From SURF-24 sp964537965 (GTDB lineage: Bacteria; Bacteroidota; Ignavibacteria; Ignavibacteriales; SURF-24), in the NCBI GenBank assembly GCA_964537965.1, contig CAZIDB010000157.1:1-11162 (forward strand): 11,162 bases of DNA, in the 5' to 3' direction. This document shows, piece by piece, positions 1-7,334 of the stretch. The notes under the pieces are model-generated. The model was not told the DNA's origin. It made no database searches and saw nothing but the letters and a program-made list of their open reading frames with translations. Each line of letters starts with the position of its first letter. The stretch's first letter is position 1. The translations under genes and the position numbers were made by a program.

Positions 1-510
1 CTGACTGAAATTATCCGAAAGCTTAAATTAGTTTGCGACAAAATTGTAGTAGTGACCGGTTATAAAGAAGATGAAATTAAATCAGAAGCAGAAAAATTCT
101 TTCCGGATGATTCACAAATTCTTCTTGCATTAAATCCTGATTATGAAAAAGAAATGTTCTCTTCTCTTCAATGCGGGTTAAGAAACCTAACCGGGACTGA
201 TTGGGTTCTTTATCACTTTATAGATCAGCCTTCTCTGCCGGTTGAATTTTACAAAGACTTTATTGAACAAATTGATAACGGTTATAACTGGATTCAGCCA
301 AGGTATAAAGATAGAAATGGTCATCCTTTATTAATAGGTAAAAGTATTTTTCAAACTATTATTAACGCTTCTTCAAATGAAAATTTAAAAAATATTTCAT
401 CCTTACCTTTCATAAATAAAAAATTCTGGCAATGCAACTATCCGCAAATCCTTCAGGATATTGACACCACTGAAGATTATATAAGGGAAATTCACAATGA
501 ACATCTTTGA
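1..510 (+). CDS. mocA: MocA-like molybdenum cofactor nucleotidyltransferase, 5' partial
   Basis: This is the C-terminal 169 residues of a MobA/MocA-type nucleotidyltransferase (NTP_transf_3 family), which attaches a nucleotide, probably CMP, to the molybdopterin of Mo-hydroxylases in the cytoplasm. The frame is open from base 1, so the gene starts outside the window; the GTG at 52 is internal, because the codons before it read VVVTG, a normal core beta strand. Visible family motifs, counted from the first codon, are NPDY followed by MFSSL (45-56), the metal-binding DQP (75-77), GHPLL (107-111) and DIDTTEDY (153-160). The N-terminal LAAG nucleotide-binding motif, expected roughly 60 residues upstream, is missing only because of the window edge. 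The stop overlaps xdhC by 14 nt, which implies co-transcription and a role in cofactor supply for the xanthine dehydrogenase downstream. CTP rather than GTP specificity is inferred from context. Confidence 0.85.
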   Translation: MTEIIRKLKLVCDKIVVVTGYKEDEIKSEAEKFFPDDSQILLALNPDYEKEMFSSLQCGLRNLTGTDWVLYHFIDQPSLPVEFYKDFIEQIDNGYNWIQPRYKDRNGHPLLIGKSIFQTIINASSNENLKNISSLPFINKKFWQCNYPQILQDIDTTEDYIREIHNEHL

Positions 511-1291
511 AAAAATAGCTGAGCTTGAAAAAGCAAATTCATCTTTTGTAATTGTTACGGTTGTAGAACTTAGCGGTTCTGTTCCCGGCAAAGTTGGATT
601 TAAAATGATTGTGGAATTAAACGGAAATGCAATAGGTACTGTTGGCGGTGGAGCAATTGAAATTGAAGCAGTAAAAGATGCTCTCACAAGATTATCATCC
701 GGAGAAAGCGGTATAAAGGAATACCTGCTTTCCGATAAACAAAATGAAATCATCGAGACCACACAAATCGTCCCGATGAAATGCAGCGGAAAAGTTACTT
801 TATATTTTGAAGTGCATGGAAACTTACCGGCAATTTATATTTTCGGCGGGGGACATGTTGGACAGGCTTTGCTTCAGTTTCTTTCACAATTAAGTTACTT
901 CACAGTATTAATAGACAACCGAAATGAAATTATTGAAAGTAAACATCTCCCATCTTCAAAAAATATTTTAACTGATTATGTTGAATTTGCGGATTCATTT
1001 AATCCTAAGCCGGATGATTTTATTGTTGTACTGACTCAAGGACACAAGTATGATTTTGACATCGTCAGAACAATATTTAAAAGAAAGCTTAAGGTTTCTT
1101 ATGTCGGAGTAATCGCTTCAAAGAATAAAGCAAGGGAACTTGAAGAGAATCTTAAAAATGAATTCGGAAGCGACGTAGACTTATCAAAACTTCATTCACC
1201 AATAGGATTAAAACTTGGCGGCAACACTGCATCCGAAATTGCATTGTGCATTACTGCAGAGATTCAGCAAATCAGGTTCTCAAAAGGTTGA
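497..1291 (+). CDS. xdhC: XdhC/CoxI-family Mo-hydroxylase maturation protein
   Basis: XdhC proteins bind molybdopterin cofactor, help its sulfuration and insert it into xanthine dehydrogenase; they are not subunits of the finished enzyme. The 264 residues show the N-terminal XdhC/CoxI domain with GSVP (27-30) and GTVGGGAIE (47-55), a cysteine at 96 in MKCSGKV where relatives usually have a C-G-G motif, then a Rossmann domain opening with IFGGGHVGQAL (115-125), GHKYD (182-186), YVGVIASKNK (202-211) and SPIGLKLGG (234-242). The length is typical of the two-domain form. The ATG at 497 lies inside the end of the mocA-like gene, with AAGGG at 484-488 as a plausible ribosome site, so translation is probably coupled. 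The gene sits directly ahead of xdhA and xdhB, which fixes its client. The family assignment is firm; the S in place of G after Cys96 is a small deviation. Confidence 0.92.
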   Translation: MNIFEKIAELEKANSSFVIVTVVELSGSVPGKVGFKMIVELNGNAIGTVGGGAIEIEAVKDALTRLSSGESGIKEYLLSDKQNEIIETTQIVPMKCSGKVTLYFEVHGNLPAIYIFGGGHVGQALLQFLSQLSYFTVLIDNRNEIIESKHLPSSKNILTDYVEFADSFNPKPDDFIVVLTQGHKYDFDIVRTIFKRKLKVSYVGVIASKNKARELEENLKNEFGSDVDLSKLHSPIGLKLGGNTASEIALCITAEIQQIRFSKG

Positions 1292-1331
1292 TAATTTTTT
1301 TAAATAAGTCTAAATTCACTTCAGATATTTT

Positions 1332-1345
1332 AAGGCTTGGTAATG
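1332..1345 (+). promoter_or_regulatory. Ribosome binding site and start choice for xdhA
   Basis: AAGG at 1332-1335 lies 7 nt before the ATG at 1343. An in-frame TTG at 1337 would add two residues but would leave almost no space after this site, so the ATG is the better start. Confidence 0.55.
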
Positions 1346-2758
1346 AGTTCTTCTATAAATTTTATTCTCAATAATGAAATTGTTAAAACTACCGTCAACC
1401 CTGCTACTGTAGTTCTGGATTTTTTAAGAAAGAATAAAAAACTAACCGGCACAAAGGAAGGATGCCGTGAAGGTGACTGCGGCGCATGCGCTATTTTACT
1501 TGGTCATTTTGCCGATGGAAAGATGCAATACAAAACAGTTAATTCCTGCCTTCTGCCGATTCTTTCTGTTAACGGGATGCACATCGTAACAATCGAAGGA
1601 TTGAATTCAGACAAACTAAACCCTATTCAGCAGGCAATTGTTGATGAAGGTGCAACACAATGCGGCTTTTGTACACCGGGATTTATTATCTCTCTGACAG
1701 GTTATTTCCTATCAGCAGAAACTGTTGATACTGAAACCGCAATTGAATTCCTCAGCGGAAATATCTGCCGTTGTACAGGATATACATCTATAAAACGAGC
1801 GGTTGAAAAATTAGTGGTTGAAGTTAAACCCTACACATTACTAAATTCTTTAACCACAGGTCAATTAATTTCTGCGGGAATAATTCCAAAATATTTTTCC
1901 GGAATTCCTTTGATGCTTGAAAAACTGGAATCCGGAATGCTGATGGAAAGAATTTACAGCGACTCTGAATTTTTAATCGGCGGCGGAACAGACTTGTTTG
2001 TACAAAAACCAACGGCGCTTCTTTCTTCAAATTTAACTCTGACCGGCAGAGACAGAATATTTTCAGAAATAAAAGCAGAGAATAATTTTTTAAATATCGG
2101 CGCTGCGGTTTCAATATCAGAAATACAGCATTCTGAAATAATAAAAAAATACTTCCCTGAACTTGAAAAACTTTTAAATCTTTTCGGTTCAACTCCAATA
2201 CGTAACCGGGCAACTATCGGTGGTAACATTATTAACGCTTCCCCGATTGGCGACATGACTAACATTTTATTAGCTCTGAACGCTTCTCTTCATTTTAATG
2301 ATGAAAGAACTGTCGATCTTAAAAACTTTTTCCTTGGCTATAAAAAGCTGAACAAAAAAGATGATGAAGAACTTTTATATATAAGTATTCCGTTGCCGGT
2401 TAAGAACTACAAATTTAATTTCGAAAAAGTATCACGAAGGACTTATCTTGATATTGCAAGCGTAAACTCTTCTGTTTACGTGGAGACAAATGAAAACAAG
2501 ATTGAGAATATCAGGTTGTCTGCCGGTGGTGTTGCACCTGTTCCGTTTTATTTAGAGAGCACATGTAATTTTCTTCAATCAAAAGAAATTAATTTTAGTT
2601 TAATTGATGAAGCAGCCTCAATTGCTATGTCGGAAATTTCCCCGATTAGCGATGTACGCGGTTCGGCAGAATATAAAAAGATTTTATTACGGCAATTAAT
2701 TCTTGCCCACTTCATTAAATTGTTTCCGGCCTTAATTGATGCGGAGGAAGTGATATGA
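1343..2758 (+). CDS. xdhA: Xanthine dehydrogenase, [2Fe-2S]/FAD subunit
   Basis: This is the electron-transfer subunit of bacterial xanthine dehydrogenase, passing electrons from the molybdenum site through two [2Fe-2S] clusters to FAD and then NAD+. In 471 residues it carries a plant-type ferredoxin domain with Cys41, Cys46, Cys49 and Cys69, an alpha-helical second cluster domain with Cys107, Cys110, Cys142 and Cys144 (CGFCTPGF and CRCTGY), and then an FAD-binding domain with FLIGGGTDLFVQ (210-221) and NRATIGGNIINASPIGD (288-304). A C-terminal CO-dehydrogenase-flavoprotein-like domain fills the rest. Domain order and length match XdhA proteins, which correspond to the N-terminal third of the animal enzyme. 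All eight cluster cysteines are present. The stop overlaps the xdhB start (ATGA), so the two subunits are probably made by coupled translation. A 51-bp gap separates it from xdhC. Confidence 0.95.
   Translation: MSSSINFILNNEIVKTTVNPATVVLDFLRKNKKLTGTKEGCREGDCGACAILLGHFADGKMQYKTVNSCLLPILSVNGMHIVTIEGLNSDKLNPIQQAIVDEGATQCGFCTPGFIISLTGYFLSAETVDTETAIEFLSGNICRCTGYTSIKRAVEKLVVEVKPYTLLNSLTTGQLISAGIIPKYFSGIPLMLEKLESGMLMERIYSDSEFLIGGGTDLFVQKPTALLSSNLTLTGRDRIFSEIKAENNFLNIGAAVSISEIQHSEIIKKYFPELEKLLNLFGSTPIRNRATIGGNIINASPIGDMTNILLALNASLHFNDERTVDLKNFFLGYKKLNKKDDEELLYISIPLPVKNYKFNFEKVSRRTYLDIASVNSSVYVETNENKIENIRLSAGGVAPVPFYLESTCNFLQSKEINFSLIDEAASIAMSEISPISDVRGSAEYKKILLRQLILAHFIKLFPALIDAEEVI
2743..2757 (+). 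promoter_or_regulatory. Ribosome binding site of xdhB inside the end of xdhA
   Basis: GGAGG at 2743-2747 is 7 nt ahead of the xdhB ATG at 2755, and that ATG overlaps the xdhA TGA (2756-2758). This is a classic arrangement for translational coupling that would keep the two subunits in balance. Confidence 0.7.
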
Positions 2759-5016
2759 GCAATTATGATTCAACCCAGCATGTAAAAGGCTCCTCCCTTT
2801 TTGTTGATGATGTTACCGCGCCGGAAGGTTTGCTTTATGCTGCAATCCTCACTTCGCCAGAAGCGCATGGAAATATTTTAAACATAGATTTTACGGAAGC
2901 GGAAAAGGTTGAAGGAGTAAAAGGAATTTTTTCTGCCAAAGACATTCCGGGCGAAAATCAAATAGGCGGAATAATTTTAGATGAACCATTATTCGCAGAA
3001 AATAAAGTTGATTTCATTGGTCAGCCGGTTGCGATTGTTGTTGCAAAAAATCAGCTAACAGCAAAAGAAGCCGTAAAGAAAATAAAACTTAACATTGAAA
3101 AGTTACCAGCCGTATTTGATGCGCGCGAAGCTTTCGCTAAAAATGAATTAATTATTCCTCCAAGAACTTTTACTTTAGGTGATGTTGAAAACACCTGGGG
3201 CAAGTGCGATATAATAGTGGAGGACAGAGTTGACTCCGGCGGACAGGAACATCTTTATCTTGAAACACAAGGTTCATTAGCCTATCCAACAGAAGGCGGC
3301 GGAATAAAAATAATATCTTCAACACAATCACCAACTGCTGCACAAAAAATTACAGCGCGTGTACTTTGGTTACCAATGCATAAGGTAGAGGTAGATGTTA
3401 CAAGGCTTGGCGGTGCATTTGGTGGAAAGGAAGATCAGGCAACGGCATATGCAGTTATGTGTGCGCTGGCAGCATTCAAATTAAAAAGACCGGTTAAATT
3501 AATTTTATCCCGCCAGGAAGATTTAAGAATAACAGGCAAACGTCATCCTTACTCTTCAGATTTTAAAATCGGTTTGTCATCGGATGGAAAAATTTTAGTC
3601 TACGAAGTTATATTTTACCAGAATGCCGGCGCGGCAGCAGATCTTTCCCCTGCTATTCTTGAAAGAACGCTTTGCCATTGCACAAACAGTTATTTTATTC
3701 CCAACGTTAAAGCAACCGGTATTTCCTGCAAAACAAATCTTCCGCCGAATACGGCATTCAGAGGATTCGGCGGACCGCAGGGAATGTTTGTGCTTGAATC
3801 AGCCATTTACCTTGCAGCAGAGAAAATGGGAATTGAACCTTCTGTTATACAGGAGAAAAATCTTTTAAATGAAGGAGATGAATTTCCATACGGACAGAAA
3901 GTTCAAAACTGTAACATCCGGCAATGCTGGAATCAAACCAAAGAACAATTCAATTATGATGAAATAAAAAGCAAAGTTGTTGCATTCAATAATTCAAACA
4001 AACTTTATAAAAAAGGTGTGGCATTAATGCCAATTAGTTTCGGCATTTCCTTTACATCAACATTTCTTAACCAGGCAAACGCGCTTGTGCATGTTTATAC
4101 TGATGGAAGTGTATTGGTAAGTACTGCCGCAATAGAAATGGGTCAGGGTGTAAATGAAAAGATGAGAAATATTGCCGCATCAGTTTTTTCCGTTAACACT
4201 GATAGAATAAAAGTAAATTCAACCAACACATCAAGAAACGCGAATACATCTCCAACTGCTGCAAGCAGCGGTGCGGATATGAATGGAAAAGCAACTGAAA
4301 TTGCCTGTAATAATATTCTTAAACGATTGCTTGAAGCAGCAGCAAAAGAATTGAAGACAACCGGCGCTTCAATTAAAATCTTAAATGAAAAAGTTTATAT
4401 TGATGAAACGGAAACTGATTTAACCTGGACTAAACTTGTGCAGGCAGCATATTTCAGCCGTGTTAATCTTTCTTCCCATGCACATTACTCAACTCCAGAT
4501 ATTTATTTTGATAAAACAATCAACAAGGGAAAACCATTTGCATATCATGTATTTGGCGTATCAATAATTGAAACAACTCTTGATTGCATCAGAGGCACTT
4601 ATGAAATTGATTCGGTTAAAGTCGTTCACGATTTCGGAAAAAGTCTAAATCCTTTAATAGACAGAGGACAGGCTGAGGGTGCAATTGTTCAGGGTATCGG
4701 CTGGATGACTATGGAGGAATTACTGTATAACAATGATGGAAAACTATTAACGGATACTCTTTCAACATATAAAGTACCGGATATTTTCTTTGCACCAAAA
4801 GAAATCCAGGTTCATTTTTTAGAAGATGCTCCAAATCCCAACGCAGTATTTAATTCTAAGGCTATTGGTGAACCGCCGTTTATGTATGGAATAGGTTCTT
4901 ACTTTTCGATTATGAATGCAATGAAAGCATTCCGAAATAATAACCACTATAAATTTATTGCTCCTTTAACAAACGAAAGAGTATTACTATCGTTATATGC
5001 AGAGACAAAAGAATAG
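2755..5016 (+). CDS. xdhB: Xanthine dehydrogenase, molybdenum-binding subunit
   Basis: This is the catalytic subunit that hydroxylates hypoxanthine and xanthine at a molybdopterin centre. The 753 residues align throughout with the C-terminal part of bovine xanthine oxidoreductase, which lets the active site be placed. Gln164 (GGQEH, bovine Gln767) lies near Mo; Glu226 (FGGKE, Glu802) and Arg304 (ILERTL, Arg880) hold the purine; Phe338 (FRGFGG, Phe914) and Phe433-Thr434 (GISFT, Phe1009-Thr1010) sandwich it; Glu706 (IGEPP, Glu1261) is the catalytic base. The cofactor loops EMGQG (461-465) and SPTAAS (499-504) are also present. Aldehyde oxidases usually lose the Glu802/Arg880 pair, so this is a true purine enzyme by inference. 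It follows xdhA with an ATGA overlap and has a strong ribosome site. No signal peptide is seen, so the enzyme is cytoplasmic. The bovine numbering is from memory of the published structure. Confidence 0.95.
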   Translation: MSNYDSTQHVKGSSLFVDDVTAPEGLLYAAILTSPEAHGNILNIDFTEAEKVEGVKGIFSAKDIPGENQIGGIILDEPLFAENKVDFIGQPVAIVVAKNQLTAKEAVKKIKLNIEKLPAVFDAREAFAKNELIIPPRTFTLGDVENTWGKCDIIVEDRVDSGGQEHLYLETQGSLAYPTEGGGIKIISSTQSPTAAQKITARVLWLPMHKVEVDVTRLGGAFGGKEDQATAYAVMCALAAFKLKRPVKLILSRQEDLRITGKRHPYSSDFKIGLSSDGKILVYEVIFYQNAGAAADLSPAILERTLCHCTNSYFIPNVKATGISCKTNLPPNTAFRGFGGPQGMFVLESAIYLAAEKMGIEPSVIQEKNLLNEGDEFPYGQKVQNCNIRQCWNQTKEQFNYDEIKSKVVAFNNSNKLYKKGVALMPISFGISFTSTFLNQANALVHVYTDGSVLVSTAAIEMGQGVNEKMRNIAASVFSVNTDRIKVNSTNTSRNANTSPTAASSGADMNGKATEIACNNILKRLLEAAAKELKTTGASIKILNEKVYIDETETDLTWTKLVQAAYFSRVNLSSHAHYSTPDIYFDKTINKGKPFAYHVFGVSIIETTLDCIRGTYEIDSVKVVHDFGKSLNPLIDRGQAEGAIVQGIGWMTMEELLYNNDGKLLTDTLSTYKVPDIFFAPKEIQVHFLEDAPNPNAVFNSKAIGEPPFMYGIGSYFSIMNAMKAFRNNNHYKFIAPLTNERVLLSLYAETKE

Positions 5017-5087
5017 AAAATCAATACATAAAAATATTCTTGTCTTTCTTGTTCTTAATCTTACGCTTAATGTAAAAGTGAAAGGCC

Positions 5088-5513
5088 ATGAGTTATAAAT
5101 TTATAGACCATACTGCCGATATTGCCGCTGAATTGACCGGCAATTCCTATGAAGAAATATTCGAATCCGCCGCTTATGCATGGAAGGAATCAGTATTGGA
5201 AACCATGCAGGAATTAGCTGATTCGGAAAAGTATATTGACCTTTCGTCCACACTGCCGGAGATACTTCTTGTAGATTTCCTGAACGAATTAAATTACTTA
5301 CTGTTAACAAAAAAATGGATTACATATAGCATTGATGAAATAAGTATTGCTTTAGCTAATTCATTGTGGAATTTACAAGCAAAAATAAAAGGTACAGATT
5401 ACATACCCCAAATACATACATTGAAAATAGAAATTAAAGCAATTACCTTTCACCAGATGCAAATTGAAAATATTAACGGAATCTTATCAACAAGAATTAT
5501 TTTTGACATTTGA
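5088..5513 (+). CDS. Archease, RtcB-activating protein
   Basis: Archease promotes guanylylation and multiple turnover of the RNA ligase RtcB. The 141-residue product has the family's usual length and its hallmark opening, FIDHTADI (5-12), with the Asp/His cluster Asp7, His8 and Asp11 that contributes to a metal site, followed by the acidic helix around EEIFESAA (22-29). It ends in IIFDI, where the penultimate Asp140 matches the conserved C-terminal Asp-Ile/Val of archeases. The ATG at 5088 is the first possible start, since an in-frame TGA lies at 5079; GAAAGG (5080-5085) is only 2 nt from the ATG, so initiation may be weak. The rtcB gene begins 40 bp downstream, and this pairing is well known from archaea and some bacteria. 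A gap of 71 bp after xdhB, with no visible terminator, leaves open whether it has its own promoter. Confidence 0.88.
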   Translation: MSYKFIDHTADIAAELTGNSYEEIFESAAYAWKESVLETMQELADSEKYIDLSSTLPEILLVDFLNELNYLLLTKKWITYSIDEISIALANSLWNLQAKIKGTDYIPQIHTLKIEIKAITFHQMQIENINGILSTRIIFDI

Positions 5514-5553
5514 TTTAAACGGTTAATATTCTTAGAACTTATACGAGGAGTAT

Positions 5554-7008
5554 ATGGAAGTCGGTGGTGTTCATTTAAATCGAATAGACGATAACCTTTG
5601 GGAAATTCCTGTTACCGGCAGGATGAATGTTCCGGGCAGGATTTATATTTCCGAAGAGATGATAAAGAAACAACTTGAAAATGATGAGGCCTTAAAACAG
5701 GTTGTTAATGTTGCCTGTTTACCGGGAATACAAAAATATAGTCTGGCTATGCCGGATATACACTGGGGTTACGGATTCCCGATTGGTGGCGTTGCGGCAA
5801 CTGATTTTGAAGAAGGTGTAATCTCTCCCGGTGGTGTAGGATATGATATTAATTGTGGTGTCCGTTTGGCAGCTACCAACCTTGAACTGAATGATATAAA
5901 AAATAAAATTTCAAAGTTAATAGAGAACCTGTTCAAAACAATACCAACCGGTGTTGGTTCTTCGGGAGCAATAAGAAAATTATCCGTAAGGGAGATGAAA
6001 AAAATTCTTGTTGAAGGTTCTTACTGGGCGCTTGAAAATGGTTATGCAACAGATGATGACATTTTGTTTACAGAAGAGAACGGAAAACTCACAGAAGCAA
6101 ATCCGGATGCAGTGAGCGAAAGAGCTATCGAAAGAGGTTGGGATGAAGTTGGAACACTCGGATCTGGAAATCATTTCCTGGAAATAGATGTAGTTGATAC
6201 AGTTTATGATGAGACTGCCGCATCAGTGTTTGGATTATTCAAAGGACAAGTTGTTATACAGATTCATACAGGTTCGCGGGGACTTGGTTACCAGGTATGT
6301 GATGATTACCTGAAACTTCTGCTTCAGGCAGAGAAGAAATTTAATTTTAATTTGCCGGATAGGCAGCTTGCATGCGCACCAATAAAATCAAAGGAAGGAC
6401 AGGATTATCTTGGTGCAATGAAAGCGGCAGCAAACTTCGCCTGGAATAACAGGCAGGTAATTATGCATCTTGCCAAACAAACTATTCTTGATACTTTCGG
6501 TGTAGAAAATTCTTCTATCGCTTTTAAGCTTGTATATGATGTTGCACATAATATTGCAAAAATTGAAGAGCACTCAATCAATGGTAAAATAAAAAAAGTT
6601 TGTGTTCACAGGAAAGGTGCAACAAGAGCTTTTGCTGCGGGTAATGATAATATACCGGAAAAATATAAATCAATAGGCCAGCCGGTTTTAATTCCCGGCG
6701 ATATGGGCAGATATTCTTTTATTACCATAGGAACACAGGATGCGATGGAAAATACATTTGGAAGTTCATGCCATGGCGCAGGAAGATTACAGAGTAGAAC
6801 TAAGGCGTTAAAAAATGCAAAAGGAAGAAACCTGTTCAATGAAATGCAGCAGAAAGGGATTGTTATCCGGGCAAAAGGAACAAAGACGATAGCAGAAGAA
6901 ATGCCGGAAGCCTATAAAGATGTTTCCGATGTTGTAAGTGTTATGCATAATTCTGGTGTAAGTCTTAAAGTTGCAAAGCTAAAACCGATAGGAGTTATAA
7001 AAGGATAA
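5554..7008 (+). CDS. rtcB: RtcB, GTP- and Mn2+-dependent RNA 3'-phosphate ligase
   Basis: RtcB joins RNA ends bearing 2',3'-cyclic phosphate or 3'-phosphate to 5'-OH ends, in tRNA splicing (archaea, animals) or RNA repair (bacteria). The 484-residue length matches canonical archaeal-type RtcB. By comparison with Pyrococcus RtcB, the Mn ligands are Asp98 and Cys101 (GYDINCGVR), His207 (GSGNHFLE), His238 (QIHTGSRG) and His332 (DVAHN); His407 in GSSCHGAGR is the histidine that receives GMP. All are intact, so an active ligase is expected. GAGGAG at 5545-5550 precedes the ATG closely. The gene is directly downstream of archease and probably co-transcribed. Neither RtcA nor the sigma-54 regulator RtcR is nearby, so control differs from that of E. 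coli. The stop codon abuts the hairpin that ends the opposing block. Confidence 0.96.
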   Translation: MEVGGVHLNRIDDNLWEIPVTGRMNVPGRIYISEEMIKKQLENDEALKQVVNVACLPGIQKYSLAMPDIHWGYGFPIGGVAATDFEEGVISPGGVGYDINCGVRLAATNLELNDIKNKISKLIENLFKTIPTGVGSSGAIRKLSVREMKKILVEGSYWALENGYATDDDILFTEENGKLTEANPDAVSERAIERGWDEVGTLGSGNHFLEIDVVDTVYDETAASVFGLFKGQVVIQIHTGSRGLGYQVCDDYLKLLLQAEKKFNFNLPDRQLACAPIKSKEGQDYLGAMKAAANFAWNNRQVIMHLAKQTILDTFGVENSSIAFKLVYDVAHNIAKIEEHSINGKIKKVCVHRKGATRAFAAGNDNIPEKYKSIGQPVLIPGDMGRYSFITIGTQDAMENTFGSSCHGAGRLQSRTKALKNAKGRNLFNEMQQKGIVIRAKGTKTIAEEMPEAYKDVSDVVSVMHNSGVSLKVAKLKPIGVIKG

Positions 7009-7039
7009 AAAAAAAGGGTTACAAAAAATTTGCAACCCT
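7007..7039 (-). terminator. Intrinsic terminator of the minus-strand block
   Basis: An 11-bp stem with one A·C mismatch (7015-7025 with 7029-7039) and a 3-nt loop lies between the convergent stops. Read on the minus strand it is followed by a run of T (the complement of A 7007-7015), the layout of a factor-independent terminator for the ferredoxin gene. On the plus strand no T run follows the stem, so it should work poorly for rtcB. Confidence 0.8.
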
Positions 7040-7057
7040 AAACACTCTTGTTAAAAA

Positions 7058-7288
7058 TTACCAATATTTACATTCACCTATGCCAGCATTTTCCTTAGCA
7101 ACACACCATTTAACATTAACTTGAATAATTAAATATTTATTGGGATATATTGCTTCGATCGGGCATTCGTACATACATGCTTCGCATACAATGCACCATT
7201 CGGGGTCAATTTGAAAATGACCATCACGGCCAACCTCAAATGCATCGGCCGGACAAACGTCTTCACATGGATATTTTTTATTTGCCAT
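7058..7288 (-). CDS. Small 4Fe-4S ferredoxin with unusual cysteine spacing
   Basis: This 76-residue, cysteine-rich protein is probably a soluble cytoplasmic electron carrier. It has eight cysteines. Cys32, Cys35, Cys38 and Cys42 form one textbook C-x2-C-x2-C-x3-C-P motif in CIVCEACMYECP. The N-terminal half keeps only C-x3-C-P (Cys8, Cys12 in CEDVCPADAF), as if the first two cysteines of a duplicated ferredoxin motif had been lost. Two further cysteines, Cys62 and Cys73, sit in the C-terminal tail. The total is enough for two clusters if the tail supplies the missing ligands, but one [4Fe-4S] or a [3Fe-4S] cluster is equally possible. The stretch between the motifs resembles 7Fe/8Fe bacterial ferredoxins. 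AAGGAG (complement of 7294-7299) is 5 nt before the ATG. It lies 46 bp behind the Tat-like gene, with no terminator between, and is the last gene of the block. The redox partner is not visible. Confidence 0.82.
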   Translation of the reverse strand: MANKKYPCEDVCPADAFEVGRDGHFQIDPEWCIVCEACMYECPIEAIYPNKYLIIQVNVKWCVAKENAGIGECKYW

Positions 7289-7334
7289 ATTTGCTCCTTG
7301 TTAACATTTCTTAATAAAATTGAAGTTTTTCAAA

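Noticed and set aside
52..510. Treating the GTG at 52 as the true start of the nucleotidyltransferase gene
   Set aside because: The frame is open to base 1, and the upstream codons read like the continuing domain (DKIVVVTGYK). The family's N-terminal nucleotide-binding part must lie before the window.
1292..1342. Terminator or promoter between xdhC and xdhA
   Set aside because: A run of seven T follows the xdhC stop, but no stem precedes it, and no -35/-10 pair stands out. Simple read-through is more likely.
1824..2265. Minus-strand open frames inside xdhA, and similar ones inside xdhC and rtcB
   Set aside because: They are opposite-strand shadows of well-supported genes with no domain content or ribosome site.
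7015..7039. Terminator for rtcB on the plus strand
   Set aside because: The hairpin is preceded, not followed, by the A/T run when read on the plus strand, so only the minus-strand reading has a proper T tract.
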